A program made the translations under genes and the position numbers. A stretch of DNA of 64,000 nt, from positions 1 to 64,000 of the forward strand of contig WIXG01000202.1 in assembly GCA_009869945.1 (NCBI GenBank), given 5' to 3'. The DNA comes from Mesaphorura yosii. Its lineage: Eukaryota > Arthropoda > Collembola > Poduromorpha > Tullbergiidae. Shown here in pieces: positions 9,755-21,000 of the stretch. How positions within the stretch are numbered: the stretch's first letter is position 1; each line of letters opens with the position of its first letter. The notes under the pieces were generated by a model. It ran no database searches, was not told the origin of the DNA, and worked only from the letters and a program-made list of their open reading frames with translations.

Positions 9755-12098
9755 TCATTTCCATTCGTCCGAGTCGTCGCTCGTCGCCCCGCGCCCGCCT
9801 TCATCATCCTCGTCGCTGCTCGAGTCGGAGTGGATCGCCCGGGAGCGCTCGGCGAGGGCGCGTGCGAGGGCGCCTGCGAGGCCGTCCATGCTCTCGGCAC
9901 GTGCGGGAGCGAGTGAGCCCTCGCCAAGTGCAAGCTTATGATCCTCAACTTTCTGTACAGAGCACGTAATTTGAATTACTCCTTTAAATTCTATTGGCGT
10001 TGGCGCCGATGGATTGTGCGCATGAACTCACCCTCAGCGAAATGCCGGCCTGGATTTCCTTCAGCAGGTTGACGCGTCCGCCCTCTGCGGACGTGGGCGA
10101 CGCCGAGGGACCTGCGCCTGGGCGCGGCTCTCCAGGCTCTTCTTCGTCATTCGGTGTGGTCGCCATCGGCATTGGAGGAGGCGGCGGAACCGCCGTAGCC
10201 GCGACACCTTGGCGCTGTGGTTGCGGCAAAGCTGCGGCCGCGTGTCTCGTCAGCTGTGGAGATGGCGAAGGCGCATGGTGGGCGTAGCCTAGTTCGTTAT
10301 TCATGCCCAGACCGGCTATTGGCGGCGGCGGCGGAACTGCGGCAGAGACAGCGGCTTGTTGCCCGTTGTACCTCGTCTGCTGCTGCGGCTGCTTCGTGGG
10401 TGGTGGAGGAGTTGGCGCCTGTTTCTTCTCCGCAGCACGAGCAGGCACAGGCGGTGGGTTCACCGGCCCCGTCGGCGTGGGCGCAGGTCTTTGAGCCCCA
10501 GCCTGCTGTGCGCCTGGTGGTGGTGGCCCCGCCTTGGCGCCGCGTACCGCTGCGTTTTCCTGCTCGTACTGGTCGATGAACTCATATATGAACTTGCGTG
10601 TCCCGTCGTCCTGGAGCTCCTGCGCCGAGATGCCTACCTTGTCGAAAAGCGCCTTGTACCGCTCGTCGAGCACATTGTTTGTGAAGCCCTTCTGGCGGTC
10701 GAAGCCCGCGTGCTGCACGTGCACAAAGTTCATGGGCAGCCCGATGTCCAAGGTGGTCAGCTTCTCCTTCTTGCCCTTGCCCTTGCCCTTCTTGCCCTCA
10801 CCCTTCCCACCGCCAGAGCCCGCCTTCTGCTTCCCCGCGTACGCGTGAGCGTTGGCATTGTTGGCGGCGAAGGCGGAGGCTATCGAATTTCTCCTGCCTC
10901 CAAAACGGCTGGGTTTCTTTCCGGCAGGCGGGCGCGATAACGTGATGGAGGACATGATCGGCTCGCTCGCGGGCGCCGCCGCTGGTTGTCCGGGCGGCCC
11001 CGCAGCGACTTGACTCGTCTGGATTTTGGGGATCGAGATGGGCGACATGGGCACCTTGCCAATGCCAGCTGCATGGGCGTACGGCGACTGCTGGGCGCGG
11101 AGGGTGCTCGTCCCGAAGGAAGAAACGCCGCCACGACCCGCCCCACTGCTGCCGCCAGCGCCCGAGGCCATCATCTTGGCATAAGGGCTCGACCCGCTGA
11201 CGGTGTTGAATTTGTTCGTGGCCGATATGGGCGAAGACGCGTTGGCAGGGGCGGGGCGGGCAGTGGCGTAGGGCGAGATGGGGGCGGCCAGGCCCGCCAA
11301 CATCGAGTGCATGTGGGCGGAGGTGATAGTCGGGCTGTTCTGCGGCTTCGTCGCAGTCGCGGGCGTGGCGTAGACGGTCGTGGCTGCCTGTTCGTAGAGG
11401 CTCCGCTGACGTTCCACCTGCCGCCGCCGCTTCGCGTTCATTTTGTTGTCGAGGGTCGCCCGGAACTCACTCAGCTCCTGCCCGCTCGCGAAGCTGAGCC
11501 CCACCATGAACTCGTCGCCCTCAAACGTGAGGAAGCGCATGCGGGGGTTCGGCTGGCGGTAGACAAACTCCTCGTAGATCTCCTGCGAGAAGATGAGCCG
11601 GGACATGCGGAGCGAAATGATGTCCAGGAAGTACGAACGTCGGTTCGAGTCGCGGACGAAGCACAGCACGCCCACGTCGCGGAGTTTCCAAAAATTGTCG
11701 GCGGTTGGGTACAGAAGTTGGACGACGGCAGTGGACAGCGTCTGTGTCACAAAAAACCGTGGGGTAGAAATAGAAATTCTTTTAACCTTCAGCAAGGATA
11801 AGCGTCTCCGTCTCAATTGTCTTACCTGTCTTCCCTTCCCGAGCACGTCAAAGACGAGGAGGTTCTCTTCGGGGCCGAGGAGGACCGAGGGCTTGTTCTC
11901 TGGAGGGGCCCGCGTCTTTTTACTACCCGCGCCTCCGCCGGCGGTGGAGGGGATTCTCCTGAGTGCAGTTTGGTGTTGCCCCATGCCCACGCCCTGCCCG
12001 TATCCGTAGTGACTGTGCTGCTGCTGCATGACGAGCGGCGAGAGCGGAGGCTGCGCGTCGGAGTCCAAGTAAGGCTTCCCAGGCGTGAAGAACGTCAT
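9755..12098 (-). CDS. WASp: WASP / N-WASP family actin nucleation-promoting factor
   Basis: Three exons, 11826-12098, 10032-11741 and 9755-9952, with introns of 84 and 79 bp, both phase 0, give 726 residues. Start is Met at 12098 (MTFFTPGK). WH1/EVH1 domain about 75-204 (LSTAVVQLLYP, GVLCFVRD, RSYFLDI, EEFVYRQPNPRMRFLTFEGD) binds WIP-type proline peptides. A Ser/Pro/Ala-rich spacer follows, then a Gly-Lys basic patch about 400-415 (GEGKKGKGKGKKEK) that would bind PIP2. The CRIB/GTPase-binding domain (about 416-480; IGLPMNFVHVQHAGFD, then ISAQELQDDGTRKFIYEFID) binds Cdc42. Proline-rich runs (about 490-640) bind SH3 proteins and profilin. A single WH2 (RVNLLKEIQAGISLRKV) binds actin, and the central-acidic tail ends DDSDEWK, the Trp that contacts Arp2/3. 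The last intron splits WH2 right after ISLR. The spacer of roughly 200 residues between WH1 and CRIB seems long for the family. Identification is firm. Confidence 0.95.
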
Positions 12099-14981
12099 CT
12101 CCGTCGTGAAATTGGCACACTTCCGGAAAGAAGTAAAGTCGAGATCGTGTTGAGTGATCTGCGTTTGCGTTGTACCTCAAAATGGAGTCAATTCGCACGA
12201 ACCGATCCCAAGTGCGAATTTTGCATATTACGAATACGAGTACGAATTCCCAGTTTATCTGCTCTGCTACGCCAGCTCAGGAAGAGATAAGATTACCAAA
12301 GTCTTGCTTTGCTGCCTGCCACGCAGGTATCAGTAAAGTGGGCATTGAGTGATGACACGCATGCACATTTCGTGTCGATTAAATTATCATGTCGGCTGCT
12401 CAAATGACAAGCGAGAACGAAAAACTCGAACTTTTGTAAATGCAAAACACCGCAAAAAAGTCGACAGTTTGCATAAATAAACTTCATTTGCAGCGAAAGA
12501 TGAGTAAACGGACATTCACATGTAGTGCATTGCATTGTCATCTGATGACGCATCTCCACAAATGCATCATCTGCAATCTGCATCTTCATCCCTCGCCCTT
12601 TCGCCTTATTCTCCACTCGCCTGTGCTTCTGCATTGTTGTTGCTCATTTTGGTGCTTTGCTGCGTGATCGTCTCGCCCTTTTCTAGTCTGGCTGGATGCA
12701 CGTACGAAGTAGAGACTAAAATGATCTCCATCCGTCGCCGTGTCGTGCATTGTGCATCACTCTGCTTTGCCTTGCCAAAGGAGAAACTGTTTAACTGCTC
12801 GCTCGCTTGCTCATCAGAAATGTTGTGCTGTTCTCCCTTTCAATTGAATTCGTGTATTTACTTTATGCGTCTCGTCTGGCACGGCACAATGGGCTCAAGT
12901 GTTCCTTCGGGTGTCGACTCCACTCGCCTGCTTTGCCTGATGCTTCTGCTTGGTGCTTCTGCTTTGGGTTCCAAGCCCGTAGTTTGGCTCTTTGCGTGAG
13001 GAATTCATCCAATGCACTCTTTACTTTTACAGACTAAACTCGACTCAAAACAGGCGCTCGACGACCAGCACTCACGCAGATTTCGTTCAGGCTCCGGACT
13101 CGCCACTCGCAGCTTTAGCTTCAACAACCAGTAAGCAACTGCATCGGCGGCGATCTTCTTGGCTCGCCGCGCTAATTTGTTGTCAACAAACCAAATTAAT
13201 TAATCGGTGCCCTGAACTGAACTACATTCGGTTGTGATTGGGAATCACGAATTGTGAATTGTGAATTGCGAAGGTGTAAACAAAAGAAAGTCGGCAGTGT
13301 AAAAGTGCAATAATTCTCCGGCACCGATTCTTACGAATCTCATTTAACAAGTTAACTTGTCTGCAATATTTCTCATTGCAATTGCAATTAAACCAAAGAA
13401 CTAATTGCAATAACGAGGGAGTGCCAGCGCCCCGAAGTGAGGTGTCGCTCTGTGCTCTGTAAATTGAAATTCAGATCTCAATTGTCTAGGAATTGGAACT
13501 CTGCCCCTGCCCGAAATTGCAACCTGGAATCTGCAATCCGCAATCTTTGAGGTATGGAAATTACATGTGGATTTGTTCAAAGCCGAATTTTATTTCTAAA
13601 GTAATCAGTCCAACAAAGATGTGACTTGAAAAGATCGGAGAATTTGTATCGTGTTATTCATTAAAGATTAATTAATAATTAACCAAAAAGAAAAACACAC
13701 AGCAGCATTAAAAAGCCGACGACCGGAAGCGACTCGGCTGTGGCTTTGGGGGCATTGCCTCGAATGATCGAATTGCATTGCGCGAGAAGATAACAAAAAA
13801 CAAATTGCATCTCGTGCGGCCTTGAGCTACCTACGAGGCTGAAGATGCAAGTATGCAAGATCAACGCGCTTAATAAATTACACCGGGCAGGCAGGAAGGT
13901 TGGCTCCAAGCCAGATGCAGACGCGGGCGTAGTCGTCAGGATTCTAATTCGCTGCTACAAATCATAATTACCTCAATCTTAATCTTATCAGACTCAAATT
14001 CCTTTCTCGCATTACAGATTCAGATTTATACTGAAATTCTACTACGTGCTGAGTCTCCAAAACTCGCGTGCTTAAGAGTTCCAGCATCAGAATCCAGAAA
14101 TCGATCGCCTGGCCAACTTTGTCTATCGTGTCACGAAACTGAAGCCCAAACTAACGAACTGAGAAGAAGACTTTAGAAAAGTGAAAACTTTGTGTGAATG
14201 GTGAAACGAAGCAGTGAACAAGATACAAGATACAGAAAACAAGATGCATGGAGGCACGGCCACGATGTAGGAGGCACGAAATGATTATCGCCTGGTTAAA
14301 TGAGTGATGTTGTGCGTGCACGTCTCCGCCAACGGCTCCGGTAATTCATTTTCCAGATCCAGACTCCAGACTCCCGTACAAAGTTGTGTGCTGCTGTACA
14401 TAAAACTGTCGCTTGCGGAGTGAAAAATGGTATCGTGTTCACGTATCGGGCTTTGCCACGCCAGAACCACCGCCAGCAGCAACAGCAGAAGATCAGGAAC
14501 CCGTACCCGTGCTTGAGAAGTGCGTAAATAAAGCAAAGACCAAACACGATACATTACACGGCCAAGCACTTGTGCAAATATTCACACGATCAAGAAGACT
14601 CCAGACTCGCAGCTCCTTGACAAAGTGACAATTTGCCTACTCTCAGAAGATGATCGTTATTACATCACGACGACAAGTGACTGTGTCTGTTTAGGCTGGT
14701 TGTGTGTGATCTCGAGATCACTCCTGCACTACAGTTCTGCAGTTAATGCAAATCAATATGCCCCGAGAGGATAGTTACCGATAGACGATCAAGTCAAGCG
14801 CCGCGTCGTGTCCTTGTCTCCATTTGCATTGCATTGCATTATTCAGTAACTGAGCATATCAAACTGTGCCATTTCTCCGTACCGGCATTTTCGCCGTAAT
14901 TTGCGAAATTCCGACACGTGTGTCGTGAATCGTGACTGAATCTTCTCGATATCCTATCGAAATTTTTCTAAATTCTTCAAA
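12099..14981. other. Intergenic region between divergent WASP and Lar
   Basis: About 2.9 kb with no gene I can support. It should carry the WASP promoter and 5' UTR at the left and the distal Lar promoter and 5' UTR at the right. It contains homeodomain-like AATTAATTAAT stretches near 13192-13203 and 13667-13682, and a short TTGCA-type repeat near 14826. Immediately before the Lar ATG an in-frame TGA (14937-14939) closes the frame. No TATA box stands out at the expected place. Confidence 0.45.
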
Positions 14982-15011
14982 ATGGTGGCTGTGGCGTGGA
15001 AAAACGCAAAG
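14982..15011 (+). CDS. Lar: Lar candidate first coding exon (10 codons)
   Basis: ATG in a good context (CAAAATGG), with an in-frame TGA 45 bp upstream, reads [10 protein letters not shown] and meets a strong donor GTAAGT at 15012 in phase 0. Joined to the acceptor at 37047 it continues [10 protein letters not shown] and then the signal-peptide Met, without a stop. If used, the signal peptide gets a 20-residue hydrophilic N-terminal extension. If not, this is chance or a 5' UTR exon. Only transcript data can settle it. Confidence 0.5.
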
Positions 15012-18000
15012 GTAAGTCGATCATTACCCAATATTGCCCAAGATTCTTCCCGATTCTCTCCGGGTTAAATTAATTTTGTCGTTTGCGAATTTCACGGTTG
15101 AGAAAGTGTCAGGCGTAGTTGCGTTTGGGTGTAGGAAAACAGTGTGTTTTTAGCTAGTATTTAACATTTAGCAGTTAAGGCGTGTAATTTAATACGAGCA
15201 TTGCAATTTGTACTGACGCGATACGCGAATTATGTCACCGAGTCGCGAAAATTGTAGCAGTGATGTAGCAGATCCAGTCGGGCGCCTGGCCGCCTGAGAA
15301 TTGCCAATTGCGTGCTGGGACACGCAGCGCTCCCGTGTTGGAGGACTCCTGGGACCAAAATAGAACACGTCGCCGTCGCCGCGCCGTGTCGCATGATTGC
15401 AACAACGACCAAGACGACTGGACTCATGATATTAAGGTGGATTGCATGTTAAGAAAACGTAAACGTAATAAATCTCGCGACCGCGAGTGCTGATAAGGCT
15501 CGTGTTTCGTGGACGCGAACGTGGAATGTTGGAGACACATTAGTTCGGCCGGCCCATTTCTGTCTGCCCTGTGAGTCCAACAAAGCCAAGCCATTTCCAC
15601 TGCTGCGACATGCTCCAATTTGTTACTCGTACGTAGCGCTATGCTGAATAAAGAAATGCTGAGTCTGAGTCTATTATTATAAAGCCTGTGAGGTGATTAA
15701 CATTTACACATTCTCCGTGCTTGCTTGTGCAAACTTGTGCCTGTACGAGAGTGTTGATGATGCAGCATTAACGTCTATTAATTTGTGAACTTAATCTGTC
15801 TCCCATCTTTGAACTCGGTCTTACGCCCTTACGCTACATTTGCATATGCTGTTCTTATTTACTCCGTGCGGCAGTGCGCCAGGGAGCCGTAGCGTAAGTC
15901 TGTAAAAGTAAGCGGGGCTTTGGCTCCTGCGGCTGCGGCTGCTGTGCGGCTTCTTTTTAATGACTCCTCCAGAAACAGACCGACCAACTGCAACTTCCAG
16001 ACAACAACGGAAGTGGCGGCTTTAATTATTGCTTTTGTACGTGGGCCCTGAACTTTCACTGCGCTGCACTTGAGAGTCCGGTCACACCCTCCAACAACTT
16101 TCTCTTCGCACTTTCTCACTTCTCCGTGCAGTCGTGTCCATTTCCGCTGTCGCGTGTGATAAACGGACTTAACGGACAGACGGGAACGCCCACAAATAAT
16201 GAATGCATTTAATTAAAGACAAGGCAATAATCTTGCCTTTGCCGTTGTCATCGTGAGGTGCATCGGCCCATCGCGTATTTCCACGAATGCCCGTGTGTGG
16301 GATACTTTCACCTTTCTGCTTTCTCCGAGAAATCTCTCTGGCCATTACGGCCACGGCAGTCGGGAATTTTTATTGATCTCGTCTGTCATCGCATTATCGA
16401 AAGGCTGGCGTTTTATCGCCGTAATGAAAAATTCCTTTCCAGGCAGGCATGCCACGGCGCGGAAAATGGAAAGAATCGACATAGCATAATAAATGACGCC
16501 TTGCGTCTTGTTACGGAGACCGTAAAACGCTAGCGTAGACGTAAAAGTGCCGTGCCGATAATTGCAATCACTCGGCGTTGGCGCATCCACTCTGCATAAA
16601 CCAACCAGCATGTTGAATGGAACTCCTGCGCTACGCTGTAAATTGGCGTTTTAACGAGGCGAGCCGGGCCGGAAGACGATTACGACGACGATGACGAGTT
16701 GTTAACTGCTCGCAAGGCCCAGCCAAGCGAGAGTGCGTAGGAAAGGTGAGCCACGAGTAGCAAGGCACAAGCACGGTTATTAAACTCGATTCACGAATCA
16801 CGAGTGCATAAAGTCAAATCATGGCGAACGAGCCCACTCGCCTGCACGCCCGGCTTTTGCCTTCGCCGTGCTTTCGCTTTCGCTCGAGCGCACAAAAATC
16901 GAGAAATCGATAGAATTTTTCATGTTTAATGCATTGCCCGTGCGTCCGGCCATTTTACTCACTCTCGGCCGCTACTACCTTCGCTTCGCATTTCCATCAT
17001 TTGCTGCTTTCCTCCGTGCATTCATCATGTAAAGTGACCCACACGGCGCACACGGCCAGTAAATTCGAATTCGCATTCGAATCGAGAAGGAAAATCTTGA
17101 AATTCGAGAGTGAGTGAACGAGCGGAGCAGTTTTTGTCTTGATACTTTCTAATGCTCCTTTATTGTGCGCTACGAGATAGGATCAGCAAAACTAAACGAG
17201 ATTTGCTGCCGCTGCTGCTACTGCTCCGACCTCACATACGAACCACGCGTACGTCTGCCGCTCCGCTGCCGGAGAGAATGAAAATGAGAATTAGATATTA
17301 TTATTATTGCCTCCGTACGAGAGAGCCAACAGAGTAGAGCCAACTGCAGACGACTTGTAAGACGAGATGAGAATGAAGTGGTTAGATAATGGAACAAGAT
17401 CCGCGCCCACTCGGCCGGCTCCTCTTGCGCCTTTCTCCTACTTTCTCTTCTTCGTACGCTTTTTCTGGCTGGCGTGGCTCTCGCAATCTTGTCCCGGAGC
17501 GCCAGGCTCGAATTTCGTGTTCAGGTGACGACCACACACGATGAGAAATCTGCGAACGTGAATTGCACGCTCGACTGTTAAACTGCTGCGCTTATCGCAC
17601 GTTAAATACGAATTTAATGGCCTCGCGTGCATTTCATAACTCGCGGCCGTGGCTTATCTGCTCTGCTCTGCGCCTGCTGCCTCCTGGAAATGAGCACGGC
17701 AATTTTTCTTTTGTGCTGCTCGGCGTGATGGGCTGTTGTGATGTGATGATGATGGGCTGTAAAAAATAAACGGCTGCTGCTGCGGAAATGCAACATGCCA
17801 CGAGCTGTGGCTTGCGGGCTGCGGCTGCGAATTCGGATTCATTTTTCTTGTCATTCACTGCCACTGCCAGGCACCAGCTTGTTTATTGCACAACAATGCG
17901 AGAGTGCGGACGCAGACTACCATTTTTCTTGGCCCGCGAGACGCGAGTGCAGCGCCTGCGAGTGGCAGGCAGGCTGCAAATTGAGCCTGGAAACATGCCG

Positions 18001-21000
18001 CCGCCTTTTCCTTTTGCCATTGTGCCGGGTGCCGGGTAAATTCGAAAATTGGATCAATACGTTTGATTTGGCCCGACTTCCGCCTACTCTGGCGCGTTTT
18101 GCGCCGCTTGTCCTGGACGGACGTGGAAAAAGGAAAGTAGATTTGGATTATGTCGTTAGCCTCAGTCGTAACGTGAATGAGAAAGTAAAGTCGACCGAGC
18201 AATTCAATCGAATGTCACGGCCGGCCGCCCAGACAAATTCTCCGCTCTTCTTCGTCTTCCGTCTTCTTATCGTTATCTTTACTGCAATTGGCTTCTTGGC
18301 TCCATTTTCCGTGCTCATTGCGATGCGGAATTTGCAAAAATGCGTGATGATTTTGATTTCGCGTTGCTGACTCTGCCCGCTTTCTGTTAATGAACTGATT
18401 GTTTGTGCTCACCGGTCGCTGAACCGGGAAATTGCATTATCGGATGGACGCCGTGTATCGAGTATCGAGGGAAATTAGCAGAGCGTGAATTTGTAGCAGA
18501 AAAGAGAAGAGAAACAAATCGAACTTGATCTCGTGCTAATGAAGCACACCACGGCAGAGTCGACTCGACTCGTTTTCCTGTACGTTTTTGTCCACCTTTG
18601 CACTTTCTCCGACCAGTCGCCTTTTTCCTCGTATTCGTATTTCTTGGCCTCGTTCGCCCTGAATTATGAAAGTGAAAATTCCTTTGCTTCATTTCCCATT
18701 CGCAGTCGAATTCGCTCTTTTCAAAAGAAATTGCGATTCGTGAGCTGCGAGTCGAGTCGGCTCAAAAGAAACGGCAGGCGAGGAAGTTGTATCAAAGAAA
18801 ACGTGAATGTGAACTCTGAATTGCTCCCGGCGCTTTCTTCCTTTCTCCGTCCATCCATGTTGGAGGCGAACCAACTTTCGCCTCGTTGCGCGTCGTCCGC
18901 CTGCAGATTAAAGATTTTTTCGTCCGGCATCTCGCATTTCATCTCGGCACATGCATTTTATGACCGGGCAAAAGGCAAAAGCCAGCCAAGATTTGCATTT
19001 GCATTTCACGTTCACTTTTCCACTTTTCCACGCTTTCCAGGCTGCAATATTGCGGCGATAAATTCCAGAGCCTCATTTATTGCGAGAGCGAGAACGAGAA
19101 AGGGCATTGGCATTGGCCATGACTCTTCATATTGCAGGGCATGAATTATGATGGCATAATTGGATGGAGGCGGGCAGACGTAAGCGTACACGTTAAGTAT
19201 GCAAATGAAAATGCAATTACAGTTAAATACATAATTATGAGGTACGAGTCCGTCTTTTACTGGAGCACTCCATTTTATTGCATTCACAGTCGTCTACAAA
19301 CACAAGCACACAAGCGGGAGACAACAAATCTTTTACACTTGCTTACACACATAAAAGACAGCAGAGACTCGGCCGAGATGTAACTCGTATATTTGGGGAT
19401 TTGATCCGACATGGCAAGCGCAATTCGAGTCAACTCGACTCTGTTCTGCTGGGCTCTGACTTTATTGCTCTCTGTCTCAGGCCAGACCAGAAAGCACTTA
19501 CGCCTGGCATACTGAGGCCAAAATCGTCTTGTGTCGTGTCGTGTCGTGTCTTTGAGAGGGCGAGAGGAAGGTGGATAGTTTAAGCCCTCATCATCATCTC
19601 GCATTCTTATCTTCATCTCAGGCCAAACAGCGTCCTGTCCTGTCCCACCCTTCCTCACATCATTTTCCTCTTACGACTGTGAGATTACCAATTTCAACTT
19701 CAGCTCATGGCAGCAGTGCAGGTGAGAATCTCTTCTCTCGTCTGGATTCCTTCAACCAGGCGCCGCGCCGTGCAAATGAAGCGAGAGTAACACAAATGCA
19801 AAGGCGAGAGTCAAAGCCCGTCGAAGTCGATCTGTCAAGCCAAAAATTTACATGCCTGGAAATTCCTCTGCAAAGGATTTAAATATTTATTGAAAAAGCT
19901 CGAAAGCTCTTCAGCTGTCAAAATAAGCTGGCATTGTTTCTCTTCTCCCGCCTCCGCCATTGCCTAAGTGTTATTCCACTGCATTTGTTATTAAAAAATT
20001 GTCTCTGCTTTGCCCTGCTCAGGAATTTATTGAGCAATAGCAGTAGCAAGGCAATGGCAATTGAGAGACCGGCGGAGATCCACATCCGCATCTCTTCAAA
20101 AGAGATTCCAAATTCGAGACGAAGAAAACGGACGAGTTTTGGTCTCGAGTGGTTGTCTTTCTTGTATTTACCGTACAAACGAGCGAGCGTCGACCAAAGA
20201 CGCAAGCAAGGCGAAGGCAGAGAGTTGAAGTGCTCTTCTGTCTTCTCCTCAGCCGCGGCTCTCAAAGCCCCGGTCGCTTTTATTCGAGCACGAAGTCCGA
20301 CCACGAATTTTTGTACCTCTCAAAATAATGATATCAGCGTCTCCGCATAGCATCGGTCAGGTTGATGGCTGAATATTTCCCCGAGGGAGGGTTTCTTGTC
20401 AACTCGCAGCGCAGCGTCAAACGAAACACGTGCCCATGCCCGACTTGACTTCTGGTTTTGACACGACGCATCGAAGACTGCCGTCTTCGTTTTCTACTTC
20501 ATAAACAAAAGCCCAGTCAATTCTTTGCCTGCTTTCTTGAGTTCTGACAAATGCCAGCCACCAGCACCCAGAAGCCCAGCAGAGAGCGGCTTGCATTGTG
20601 CTCGTGCTCTTTACGATCTCGTGCGCGTTTTTATTTATTGTTTTACAGTTGAGCGAATTCATTGTGCTTTTCTGGCGTGGCTTGGCGTAGCTTTGTATTG
20701 TTAATAAAGTTCTTGTGGGCCTCAGCACGAGAAAGCAGTGGAATAATGGATCCATGATACTTATACGAGAAATTCATTCCATTCTAACTAAACTGCTGGC
20801 CTGCCTTTGTGCTTGCTTGCTCACTGCGCTTTATTTATGGCAAAGCAATGGCGGAGGTTTGCTTTCCAATTCAATTCAGGCCACTGCAAGGCGAGGCAAG
20901 GCGAAAGATGCTTCTGCTTCTGCTGGCGTAAAATGTAAAGCAGACAGGAGACAATTGATGTAATGTAGCTTTTATGTAATGTCAGTCACAGTCAGAACAA

